Source of the DNA: Microbacterium festucae
GTDB lineage: Bacteria; Actinomycetota; Actinomycetes; Actinomycetales; Microbacteriaceae
Length of the DNA stretch: 64,000 bases
Direction: 5' to 3'
Assembly (NCBI RefSeq): GCF_025421715.1
Contig: NZ_JAOEFC010000002.1
Span: 806,001-870,000, forward strand
The notes under the pieces are model-generated. The model saw only the letters and a program-made list of their open reading frames with translations, had not been told where the DNA came from and ran no database searches. Numbering within the stretch: position 1 is the first letter of the stretch; each line of letters opens with the position of its first letter. Positions 17,037-24,785 of the stretch are shown piece after piece. Made by a program: the position numbers and the translations under genes.

Positions 17037-18262
17037 GGGGCGATCCCTGCCAGCGCCGGCTGGAAGCCGAGACGCTTGTTCTCGCAGCATCCGGGTCTGC
17101 AGACGTCGTACCACGGCCCGAGGTCGGTCAGGTGCGGGCGGTCGGCGGCGGCGTCGCCGCGCAGCCGCTCCTCGACGAGGTCGACCAGGCCCGCCACATA
17201 GGCGGGGTGCGTGCCGGGGGTCGCGGTGCGCAGCGCCACCAGTCCCAGCTCGCCGGCGGTCTCGAGCGCCTCGGTGTCGAGGTCCCAGAGCACCTCCATG
17301 TGGTCGCTGACGAACCCGAGCGGCACGATCAGCACCGCCGTGCGGCCCCGGCCGGGCAGCTCCTGCAGCGCGTCGTTGATGTCGGGCTCGAGCCACGGCA
17401 CCTGCGGCGGGCCGGAACGGCTCTGGTAGACCAGCTGCCACGGCAGGTCGCGCCCCAGCTGGGCGATGATCTGCTCGGCGACGGCGGTGTGCTGGGCGAC
17501 GTAGGCGCCGCCGGGCCCGAACCCGCGCTCGGCGGGACCCGACCGGTCGGCGTCGGAGGTGGGGATCGAGTGGGTGGAGAAGAGCACCTCGACGTCGTTC
17601 TCGAGGTCGGTGATGCCGCGGGCCTCGAGCTCGGCGATCGCGGTGCGCAGCCCGTCGACGAACGGCGTCACGAAGCCGGGGTGGTCGAAGAACTGCCGCA
17701 CCTTGTCGACCTCGACAAGGCCCGTCAGCCCGGTCGCCTCGACGGCGTCGGCGAGGTCTTCGCGGTACTGCCGGCACGACGAGTAGGAGCTGTAGGCGCT
17801 CGTGGCGATCGCGAGCAGTCGGGTGCGCCCGGCGTCGTGCGCGTCCTGCAGCGCGTCGGCGACGTAGGGCATCCAGTTGCGGTTGCCCCAGTGCACCGGC
17901 AGGTCGAGGCCGCGCGCGGCCAGCTCGGCCGTCAGCGCCGCCTTCAGCTCGCGGTTGTGCTCGTTGATGGGCGAGACGCCGCCGAAGTGCCGGTAGTGGT
18001 GGGCGACCTCTTCGAGCCGCTCGTCGGGGATGCCGCGGCCGGCGGTGACATTGCGCAGGAACGGGATGACGTCGTCCTGGCCCTCGGGTCCGCCGAAGCC
18101 GAGCAGCAGGATGCCGTCGTAGGCGACCGGCTCGGTGGCGTGCGGCTCGCCGGCGCAGGTGGCGGCAGTGGCGGCCGGCACCCGGCATCCGTCGCCGCAG
18201 ACCGGCGCCGCGGTGGCGCGCGGGGGCTTCGGGCGGAAGCCGGTGTCGATGTTCTCGGCCAT
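17033..18262 (-). CDS. hemH: Coproporphyrin ferrochelatase, [2Fe-2S] type, with Cys-containing N-terminal extension
   Basis: 409 residues. In organisms with HemQ this enzyme inserts iron into coproporphyrin III. Seen: YDGILLLGFGGPEGQDDVIPFL, FSTHSIP (iron/proton-path His) and SDHMEVLWDLD (conserved Glu). A C-terminal CRPGCC (Cys388, 392, 393) and a Cys in SSYSSCRQY (about 163) fit the four-Cys [2Fe-2S] cluster of actinobacterial ferrochelatases. Before the domain there is an extra stretch of about 47 residues with three cysteines (22, 26, 36) that most ferrochelatases lack. The ATG at 18262 overlaps the hemQ stop by one base (TGATG). A later start is possible but none is marked by a ribosome site. 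Confidence 0.93.
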   Translation of the reverse strand: MAENIDTGFRPKPPRATAAPVCGDGCRVPAATAATCAGEPHATEPVAYDGILLLGFGGPEGQDDVIPFLRNVTAGRGIPDERLEEVAHHYRHFGGVSPINEHNRELKAALTAELAARGLDLPVHWGNRNWMPYVADALQDAHDAGRTRLLAIATSAYSSYSSCRQYREDLADAVEATGLTGLVEVDKVRQFFDHPGFVTPFVDGLRTAIAELEARGITDLENDVEVLFSTHSIPTSDADRSGPAERGFGPGGAYVAQHTAVAEQIIAQLGRDLPWQLVYQSRSGPPQVPWLEPDINDALQELPGRGRTAVLIVPLGFVSDHMEVLWDLDTEALETAGELGLVALRTATPGTHPAYVAGLVDLVEERLRGDAAADRPHLTDLGPWYDVCRPGCCENKRLGFQPALAGIAP

Positions 18263-18951
18263 CAGGCCAGCACCTCCTCGAGATCGGCCACGCTGACGCG
18301 ACGGCCGGTGTAGAACGGCACCTCTTCGCGCACGTGGCGGCGGGCGCCGGTGGCGCGCAGGTCGCGCATCATGTCGACGAGGTGGATCGGGTCGTCGCTC
18401 TCGAGCGGCAGCAGCCACTCGTAGTCGCTGAGCCCGAAGGTCGACACGGTGTTGGCCACCACGTCGGTGAACTTCGCGCCCTTGCGGCCGTGCTCGGCGA
18501 GCATGCCCGAGCGCTCGTCGTCGGGCAGCAGGTACCACTCGTAGCTGCGCACGAACGGGTACAGGCACAGCCACTGGCGGGCGTGCTCGCCGCGAAGGTA
18601 GCCGGGCACGTGCCGCTTGTTGAACTCGGCCTCGCGGTGCACGCCCATGGCGCTCCACTCGCACGCGAACGCGCTGAGCACGGGGGTGCGCCGCAGCTGC
18701 CGCAGCGCGCGCTGCAGCGCCGCGGGGTCTTCGCCGTGCAGCCACACCATCAGGTCGGCGTCGCCGCGCATGCCGGTGACGTCGTACAGGCCCCGCAGGG
18801 TCACCTCCGCCTCCGGCAGCGCGTCGATCGCGCGCTGCAGCTCGGCGCGCGCGGCGGCGCGCGGCGCGACGCGGGGGCGCGGGCCGGTGAGGATCGCGAA
18901 GAGCGTGTAGCCGACGAGGTTCTCGGCGGCGGTGTCGTGCTCGCGGGTCAT
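18262..18951 (-). CDS. hemQ: Coproheme decarboxylase (ChdC/HemQ)
   Basis: 229 residues, chlorite-dismutase-like fold. It oxidatively decarboxylates coproheme to haem b, the last step of the coproporphyrin-dependent pathway of Gram-positives. Seen: GYTLFAILTG, LRGLYDVTGMRGDADLMVWLHG, SAMGVHREAEFNKRHVPGYLRG, YPFVRSYEWYLLPDDERSGMLAEHGRKG (catalytic Tyr and the proximal-His region) and GLSDYEWLLPLESDD. It overlaps hemY by ATGA. Its presence fixes the pathway type and means the neighbouring hemY product acts on coproporphyrinogen. Confidence 0.96.
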   Translation of the reverse strand: MTREHDTAAENLVGYTLFAILTGPRPRVAPRAAARAELQRAIDALPEAEVTLRGLYDVTGMRGDADLMVWLHGEDPAALQRALRQLRRTPVLSAFACEWSAMGVHREAEFNKRHVPGYLRGEHARQWLCLYPFVRSYEWYLLPDDERSGMLAEHGRKGAKFTDVVANTVSTFGLSDYEWLLPLESDDPIHLVDMMRDLRATGARRHVREEVPFYTGRRVSVADLEEVLA

Positions 18952-20345
18952 GGGCGTGCTCCGATCGTGGGGGTCAGCGAACTGGTCAGGGTGGCCGCCA
19001 GCGCCCGCGCGTGCGGGACGACCGAGGCCAGGCCCGTGCCGGCGACGGCGGCGCCGGCGACGTGGATGCCGCGGGCGGCGAGTGCGGCGAGGCGGTCGGG
19101 GGCGGCCGGGGCGACGGCGACGGCGTCGTCCCAGACCGCGGCGGCGGTGGCGACGACATCGGCGGCGGTGAGGGGGACGCCGGTGAGCAGGGCGATCTCG
19201 GCGGCGAGCTGCGCGGGGGTGTCGAGGCCGGGGGCGGCGGCATCGCGCGCCGACAGCCGCACGAGGTGCCCGCTGTCGCCGCGCGCCCACGCCCACTTGG
19301 CGCTCACGTGCGTGAGGGCCTTGGCCGCCGACGGCACGTCGGGCGCGACGATCACGCCGGTGCCGACGGGGTGGGCATCCAGCGCCGCGCTGCGCACGAG
19401 CGCGGCGATCACGCGCACCGGCGCCGACGGGGGTGCAGTCTCGCCGCCCAGCAGCGTCACGGCCGCGCGCGACCCGGTCGACACGACGACGTGGCGGGCG
19501 CGCAGCTCGCCGCCGCTCCACACGACGGTCGCGTCGCCGTCGCCGTCGGTGCGGATGCCGTGCACCGCGGCGCCGGTGTGCACGCGGGCGCCGTGCGCCT
19601 CGGCGGCGGCTCGCAGCGCCGCCGGCAGGCGCCACATGCCGCCCGCGATGCCGGCGACGGCCGACCCGGTCTGGGTGGCGGCGGCCACGGTGTCGGCAGC
19701 GGTCAGCAGCGACCCGGTGCGCTGCACCTCGCGCCACATCGTCGGATGCAGCCGCGACAGACGCGCGCTCGCGGCGGGCAGGGAGTAGACGCTGCGGCAC
19801 AGCGGGTCGACGAGGCGCCGGGTGAGCTCGGGGCCGCACCGCGCGGTCACGAGGTCGGCGAGGCTCGGCTCGGGGTCGGTACCGCCGGCATCCCACGCGG
19901 GCAGGTCGCGTTCGGCGGCGGCGCGGGCGGCCGCGGCGGAGCCGAGGATGCGCACCACGTCCTCTGCCTGCGGATCGGCGGGGATGCCGAGCACGGTGCG
20001 GCGCGGCAGCGGCGCGCGCACGATGCCGTCGGGGGTCTGCGCGGCCAGGTGCGCGCCGCCGGGCTCGGGGGCGACGATCTCGAGGTCGAGGGCGGCGTCG
20101 GCGATGAGGTCGGCGACCCCGGTGGTGCGGGTCGCGAACGACTCGGCGCCGAGGTCGAACGCGCGCCCGGCCAGCTCGCCGCGTCGCAGCAGCCCGCCGA
20201 CCTCGTCACCGGACTCCAGCAGCACCACCCGGCCGCCGGCGCGCGCCACGCCGTGGGCGACCACGAGCCCCGCCACGCCGCCGCCGATCACGACGACGTC
20301 GACGTCGGGCGCGGCGGTGACGGGCATGTCGCCGGCTGCGCTCAT
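18948..20345 (-). CDS. hemY: Coproporphyrinogen III oxidase (HemY/CgoX, FAD)
   Basis: 465 residues. N-terminal FAD dinucleotide fold VDVVVIGGGVAGLVVAHGVARAGGRVVLLES, then GRAFDLGAESFATR, the SVYSLPAASARLSRLHPTMW substrate-domain segment, GGMWRLPAALRAAAEAHG and a C-terminal GIHVAGAAVAGTGLASVVPHAR FAD-closing motif. The family was named protoporphyrinogen oxidase; in HemQ-bearing bacteria it makes coproporphyrin III by six-electron oxidation. The ATG at 20345 overlaps the hemE stop (ATGA). A second Met six residues on is possible. Confidence 0.94.
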   Translation of the reverse strand: MSAAGDMPVTAAPDVDVVVIGGGVAGLVVAHGVARAGGRVVLLESGDEVGGLLRRGELAGRAFDLGAESFATRTTGVADLIADAALDLEIVAPEPGGAHLAAQTPDGIVRAPLPRRTVLGIPADPQAEDVVRILGSAAAARAAAERDLPAWDAGGTDPEPSLADLVTARCGPELTRRLVDPLCRSVYSLPAASARLSRLHPTMWREVQRTGSLLTAADTVAAATQTGSAVAGIAGGMWRLPAALRAAAEAHGARVHTGAAVHGIRTDGDGDATVVWSGGELRARHVVVSTGSRAAVTLLGGETAPPSAPVRVIAALVRSAALDAHPVGTGVIVAPDVPSAAKALTHVSAKWAWARGDSGHLVRLSARDAAAPGLDTPAQLAAEIALLTGVPLTAADVVATAAAVWDDAVAVAPAAPDRLAALAARGIHVAGAAVAGTGLASVVPHARALAATLTSSLTPTIGARP

Positions 20346-21406
20346 CCCGCCCGCCAGGCGTGCACGGTGCGCACGACGGCGCCGATCGCATCGGGGTCGG
20401 CGTCCATGGGCACGCCGTGGCCGAGGTTGAAGATGTGGGCGCGCGCGGCCGTGCCGGCTCGCAGCACCTCTTCGACGGCGGCGGTGCGGGTGGCCTCGGG
20501 GGCGAACAGGAACGCGGGGTCGAGGTTGCCCTGCACGGTCACGTCGCGGCCGATGCGGCGCACCGCCTCGTCCAGCGGCACGCGGTGGTCGACGCCGACG
20601 CCCTCGACGTCGGTGTCGGCCATGTCGGCCAGCAGCTCGCCGGTGCCGACGCCGAAGTGGATGAAGCCGAAGCGGTCGACGCCCTCGGGCACGGCGGCGC
20701 GGCGGGCGGCGGCCAGGGTGGCGCGGGAGGCGGGCAGCACCTGCGCGCGGTAGACGTCGGGGGCGAGCGAGCCCACCCACGAGTCGAAGAGCTGACCGAC
20801 GCTGGCCCCGGCCTCCAGCTGCAGGGCGAGGAAGGTGCCGGCGACCTCGGCCAGCCACGCGGTGAGGTCGGCCCAGGCGGCGGGGTCTTCGAGCATGAGC
20901 CGGCGCGCGGCGAGGTGGTCCTTGGACGGTCCGCCCTCGACGAGGTAGGCGGCCAGGGTGAACGGGGCGCCCGCGAAGCCGATGAGCGGCAGCGGCTCGC
21001 CGCGGCGCTCACCCTCTTCGGCGAGCATCACGGTGGTGCGGGCCACGGCGTCGGCCACCGCGTCGCCGCGCTCGAAGATGCGCGCCGGGTCGACGGCGAC
21101 CGCGGCGGAGATGTCGGCGGCGGTGCGCAGCGGGTGGGCGAAGACCGGACCGCGCCCGGGGGCGATCTCGACGTCGATGCCCATGAGGTGCAGCGGCACG
21201 ATGATGTCGCTGAAGAACACGGCCGCATCCACCCCGTGGCGGCGCACCGGCTGCATCGTGATCTCCGATGCCATCGCCGGGTCGAGGCAGGCCTCGAGCA
21301 TCGTGCCCGAGGTGCGCAGCGCCCGGTACTCGGGCAGCGACCGGCCCGCCTGCCGCATGAACCACACCGGGGTCACCTCGGGGCGCTCGCCGTGCAGGGC
21401 GCGCAC
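20342..21406 (-). CDS. hemE: Uroporphyrinogen-III decarboxylase; true start may be upstream at an ATC
   Basis: It removes four carboxyl groups from uroporphyrinogen III. Seen: EVTPVWFMRQAGRSLPEYR (substrate-binding Arg motif), AAVFFSDIIVPLHLMG (catalytic Asp) and GFIHFGVGTGELL. From the GTG at 21406 the protein has 354 residues but lacks the usual N-terminal helix. The frame stays open upstream and reads ISASAHPLIAHDTGRSRLV, in line with relatives, with no ATG/GTG/TTG. An ATC at 21460 sits exactly 6 nt after a GAGGAG site, so a non-canonical ATC start (372 residues) is likely. It is the first gene of the haem operon, divergent from hemA. Confidence 0.95.
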   Translation of the reverse strand: MRALHGERPEVTPVWFMRQAGRSLPEYRALRTSGTMLEACLDPAMASEITMQPVRRHGVDAAVFFSDIIVPLHLMGIDVEIAPGRGPVFAHPLRTAADISAAVAVDPARIFERGDAVADAVARTTVMLAEEGERRGEPLPLIGFAGAPFTLAAYLVEGGPSKDHLAARRLMLEDPAAWADLTAWLAEVAGTFLALQLEAGASVGQLFDSWVGSLAPDVYRAQVLPASRATLAAARRAAVPEGVDRFGFIHFGVGTGELLADMADTDVEGVGVDHRVPLDEAVRRIGRDVTVQGNLDPAFLFAPEATRTAAVEEVLRAGTAARAHIFNLGHGVPMDADPDAIGAVVRTVHAWRAG

Positions 21407-21536
21407 CAGGCGCGACCGGCCGGTGTCGTGGGCGATGAGGGGATGCGCGGATGCCGAGATGACGGGCTCCTCTGGTCGGGACAGCGGGCGGAACGGGAAC
21501 AGGGACGCACGGTCGATGACGGGATCGCACCGGGAG

Positions 21537-21555
21537 TTAATCGTTATACTAATCG
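21537..21555. promoter_or_regulatory. AT-rich divergent promoter of hemA and hemE
   Basis: The rare A/T island TTAATCGTTATACTAATCG holds TATACT for the plus strand (21545-21550) and TATAAC for the minus strand. TAATCG is repeated directly at 21538-21543 and 21550-21555, 12 bp apart. This is probably the shared promoter core, and the repeat may bind a regulator. It does not look like a DtxR/IdeR box. Confidence 0.6.
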
Positions 21556-21615
21556 CATCCGCGCTCGGCGCCCGCGCCCCGCACCCCGACCCCCTGCATC
21601 CGAAGGTCCCGCATC

Positions 21616-22887
21616 GTGCTCGTCTGCCTCACCGCCCACCAGCGCACGACGCCGCTCGAGTCGCTCGAGCGGCTGTCGCTGATCGGCGACGGGATCGCAC
21701 CGCAGCTCAAGGCCGCCCACGACGGCATCCGCGGTGCGGTGGTGGTGTCCACGTGCAACCGGTTCGAGGCCTACTTCGATCTCGTCGACGGCTCGCCGGT
21801 GCCGGCGATGGATGCCGCGATGCAGCAGGTCGCCGACCTCGCCGGGCTGCCGTTTCGCACCGTGCGCGACACCGTCGACTTCGCACAGGGCAACCGCGTC
21901 GCGCGGCACCTGTTCGCCGTGGCCGCCGGGCTCGACTCGGTCGCCGTCGGCGAAGACGAGATCGCCGGGCAGGTGCGCCGCGCCCTCGAGGCCGCCCGCA
22001 AGGACGGCCTGACCACCGCGCCCCTCGAGCACCTCTTCCAGCGCGCCACCGAGACCAGCCGCGCCGTGAAGAACGCCACCCGACTGGGCGAGTCGGGCCG
22101 GTCGCTGGTGCGCCTGGCCGTCGAGCTGGCGGGCTCGCGGGTCGAGGACTGGGCGACGGTGCGCGTGCTCATGGTCGGATCGGGCCGCTACGCCGCAGCC
22201 TCGCTCGCGGCGCTGCGGGCTGTGGGCGCCCAGGACATCCGCGTGCACTCGCGCTCGGGCCGGCGCCGCTTCGCCGACCGCGAGCACCTCATCACCGTCG
22301 CCGCCGAGGACTACGCCGAAGAGGCCGCCTTCGCCGACGTGGTCGTCACGTGCACCTCCACGACATCCGAGTACGCCCTCACCGCCGAAGGCCACGGCGC
22401 CGCACGCTCGGGGGTGACCGCCCCGCAGGTGATCATCGACCTCGGCATGCCGCGCAACGTCGACCCCGGGGTGCGGGCCCTGCCCGGCATCGAGCTGCTC
22501 GACCTCGAGACCATCCGCGTGCACGCCCCCATCGACGAGTTCGCCACGCTCGACCAGGCGCACGAGATCGTCGGCGCCGCCGCCCGGCGCCACGCCATGG
22601 CGCGGCGCGTGCACGAGGTGGCCCCCGCCGTGGTCGACCTGCGCGCCCACGTGGTGAAGCTGCTGGCCGACGAGGTCGCCCGCCACGACTCCCCCGAGAT
22701 CGAGGCGGCGCTGCGTCACTTCTCCGGTGTGCTGCTGCACGGCCTCATCGCCCGCGGTCACACCCTCGCCGCCGGCGGCGACGGGGCGGCATGGGCGGAT
22801 GCCGTGCGCACGGTGCTCCCCGCCGACGAGGCCGCCGACGACGCCGCCCACGAGGCCGAGACCGGCACCGACGGGACCGCCCGGTGA
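21616..22887 (+). CDS. hemA: Glutamyl-tRNA reductase
   Basis: 423 residues, GTG start with GAAGG upstream. It reduces glutamyl-tRNA(Glu) to glutamate-1-semialdehyde with NADPH, the committed haem step. Seen: the catalytic cysteine in VVSTCNRFEAY (Cys47), VGEDEIAGQVRRALEAAR, the NADPH domain VRVLMVGSGRYAAASLAAL, VVVTCTST, VIIDLGMPRNVDPGV, and the C-terminal dimerisation helices, with a shorter acidic tail. It diverges from the hemE-hemL operon and its stop overlaps the next gene's GTG (GTGA), so the LacI-family gene behind it is translationally coupled. Confidence 0.96.
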   Translation: MLVCLTAHQRTTPLESLERLSLIGDGIAPQLKAAHDGIRGAVVVSTCNRFEAYFDLVDGSPVPAMDAAMQQVADLAGLPFRTVRDTVDFAQGNRVARHLFAVAAGLDSVAVGEDEIAGQVRRALEAARKDGLTTAPLEHLFQRATETSRAVKNATRLGESGRSLVRLAVELAGSRVEDWATVRVLMVGSGRYAAASLAALRAVGAQDIRVHSRSGRRRFADREHLITVAAEDYAEEAAFADVVVTCTSTTSEYALTAEGHGAARSGVTAPQVIIDLGMPRNVDPGVRALPGIELLDLETIRVHAPIDEFATLDQAHEIVGAAARRHAMARRVHEVAPAVVDLRAHVVKLLADEVARHDSPEIEAALRHFSGVLLHGLIARGHTLAAGGDGAAWADAVRTVLPADEAADDAAHEAETGTDGTAR

Positions 22888-23891
22888 GCCGGGTCACGCT
22901 GCGCGAGGTCGCCGAGCGGGCGGGCGTGTCGACGGCGGCGACCAGCCAGGCCCTCAACGGGCGCGGCAACCTCCGCCCCGAGACGCGGGAGCGCATCAAG
23001 GCCATCGCCGTCGAGCTCGGCTACATCCCCAACAAGCACGCCGCGGCCCTGCGCAGCGGCCGCACCATGTCGGTCGGCTTCGTGATGGCCGACAGCACCA
23101 CCGGCGACGGGCGCCGGGCGCTGCAGCGCGCCCATCAGCTCAACGCCCTGGTGCGCGCCTGCGCCGCGCACGGGTTCACCGTCACGGTGCTGCCCGACAG
23201 CCGGCCCGACCTGCTGCCCGGCGCCGAGATCGACGTGCTCTACTTCCCCGACCCGGCCGACGACCGCAGCGTGCTGCGTGCGGCCGCGGCCCGCGGCATC
23301 CCGGTCGTGGCCAACGACCTCTACATCGCCGGGGCGTCGGGTCTGAGCGTGCGCACCGGCTACGACGCCGCGGTGCGCGCGGGCCTGGCCCACCTCGAGG
23401 CCACCGGCGCCGAGCGCATCGGCTTCCTCGTCGACGAGAGCGAGGTGCCCCGCGACCAGATCGGCGAGAGCGCCTACCTCGCGTGGTGCGCCGTGCGCGG
23501 GCGCACGCCGCTGGTGGCCCGCGTCGACGCCGGCCGTCGGCGCCTGGCCCGTGAGGTGCGCGACCTGCTCGAGCGCGGCGCCGACGCGATCTTCGCCTTC
23601 TGCGAGGAGGGGCCCGAGATCTACCTGCAGCTCGAGGTCACCCAGGCCGTGATCCCGCGCGACCTGCAGCTGATCGCGCTGTGCACCAACGACTGCGCCC
23701 TCAACACGCGCCTGGGCGTCACCCACGTGTGCGTGCACCCCGACCTCGCCGCGCAGGCGATGTTCGACGCGCTCGGCGGCGTGGTCGCCGGTGACGGCCC
23801 GCAGGTCATCGACCTGCCCTGGGAGCTCGTCGCCGGCTCCAGCACCCGCTCGCCGGCGGTGGTGGCCGCTCAGTCCTCGAAGGTGCCGTAG
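22884..23891 (+). CDS. LacI-family transcriptional regulator coupled to hemA
   Basis: 335 residues. N-terminal LacI helix-turn-helix and hinge helix: VTLREVAERAGVSTAATSQALNGRGNLRPETRERIKAIAVELGYIPNKHAAALRSGRT. A periplasmic-binding-protein-like sensor domain follows (GFVMADSTTGDG, ...ADAIFAFCEEGPEIY, IPRDLQLIALCTND). It starts at a GTG overlapping the hemA stop and its 3' end overlaps the convergent tatD by 22 bp. LacI proteins usually sense sugars, so its place in a haem transcription unit is unexpected. The target and ligand are unknown. Confidence 0.9.
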   Translation: MSRVTLREVAERAGVSTAATSQALNGRGNLRPETRERIKAIAVELGYIPNKHAAALRSGRTMSVGFVMADSTTGDGRRALQRAHQLNALVRACAAHGFTVTVLPDSRPDLLPGAEIDVLYFPDPADDRSVLRAAAARGIPVVANDLYIAGASGLSVRTGYDAAVRAGLAHLEATGAERIGFLVDESEVPRDQIGESAYLAWCAVRGRTPLVARVDAGRRRLAREVRDLLERGADAIFAFCEEGPEIYLQLEVTQAVIPRDLQLIALCTNDCALNTRLGVTHVCVHPDLAAQAMFDALGGVVAGDGPQVIDLPWELVAGSSTRSPAVVAAQSSKVP

Positions 23892-24781
23892 ACCTCGAGC
23901 GTGTTCGCGGCCACCCGGGCGGCGAACTCGTCGACGTCGACCCCGAGCTCGGCGGCCAGGAAGCGCAGCGTCACCGGGATGAGGTAGGGGGCGTTGGGCC
24001 TTCCCCGGTGCGGCACCGGGGTGAGAAACGGCGCGTCGGTCTCGACCAGGATGCGCTCCGGCGGGGTGACGGCGAGGGCGTCGCGCAGGTTCTGCGCGTT
24101 CTTGAACGTGACGTTGCCGGCGAAGCTCAGCCAGTAGCCGCGGTCGGCGGCGATCTTCGCCATCTCGGCATCGCCCGAGAAGCAGTGGAACACGGTGCGC
24201 TCGGGCGCGCCCACCCGGGCGAGGGTCTCCAGCACGGCGTCGTGCGCGTCGCGGTCGTGGATCTGTATCGCGATGCCGTGCGTCTTGGCCAGCGCGATGT
24301 GCGCCTCGAAGCTCTCGAACTGCGCGGGGCGCCCGTCGTCGTCGGTGCGGAAGAAGTCGAGGCCGGTCTCGCCGATCGCCCGCACGCGCGGCTGCGCGGC
24401 GAGCTCGTCGATGACGGCGATGGCCTCGTCGAGGCGTCCCGCCGCGGCGTACAGCGGCGCCTCGTTGGGGTGGATCGCCACGGCCGCCAGCACCCGCGGG
24501 TGCGCCGTGGCCGCCCATGCCGACCAGCGGCTCGAGTCGATGTCGCCGCCGGCCTGCACGACGCCGGCGACCCCGACCGCGAGGGCGCGGTCGAGCTGCT
24601 CGTCGAGCGAGAGGCCCACGCCGTCCTCGATCTCGAGGTGCGCGTGGTTGTCGTACACCGGCACCGCCAGCGGTTCGGGCGCGGCGGGGTAGGTCACATC
24701 GCGCGTGCCCTTCTCCCGCGTGCGCACGTAGGCCGAGGGGTCGGCGCCGCCGTCCGGGTAGGGCACCGGAGGGTGGGTCAT
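23870..24781 (-). CDS. tatD: TatD-family metal-dependent hydrolase / 3'-5' DNase
   Basis: 303 residues, TIM-barrel amidohydrolase. Metal ligands: DNHAHLE (His pair), GETGLDFFR (Glu), IQIHDRDAHDAVL (His), VFHCFSGD (His) and VETDAPFL (Asp). TatD proteins are Mg2+-dependent nucleases acting on damaged DNA ends. About 40 residues of less conserved sequence precede the barrel. Only 4 nt separate it from the metG stop, the usual metG-tatD pair of actinobacteria. In many relatives rsmA follows directly; here 15 kb of haem and glycan genes lie between. Confidence 0.93.
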   Translation of the reverse strand: MTHPPVPYPDGGADPSAYVRTREKGTRDVTYPAAPEPLAVPVYDNHAHLEIEDGVGLSLDEQLDRALAVGVAGVVQAGGDIDSSRWSAWAATAHPRVLAAVAIHPNEAPLYAAAGRLDEAIAVIDELAAQPRVRAIGETGLDFFRTDDDGRPAQFESFEAHIALAKTHGIAIQIHDRDAHDAVLETLARVGAPERTVFHCFSGDAEMAKIAADRGYWLSFAGNVTFKNAQNLRDALAVTPPERILVETDAPFLTPVPHRGRPNAPYLIPVTLRFLAAELGVDVDEFAARVAANTLEVYGTFED

Positions 24782-24785
24782 CGGG

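Noticed and set aside
16092-18188. A hemH-hemC fusion protein
   Set aside because: The frame extends through hemH out of frame. Both genes have their own conserved starts and stops and overlap by four bases.
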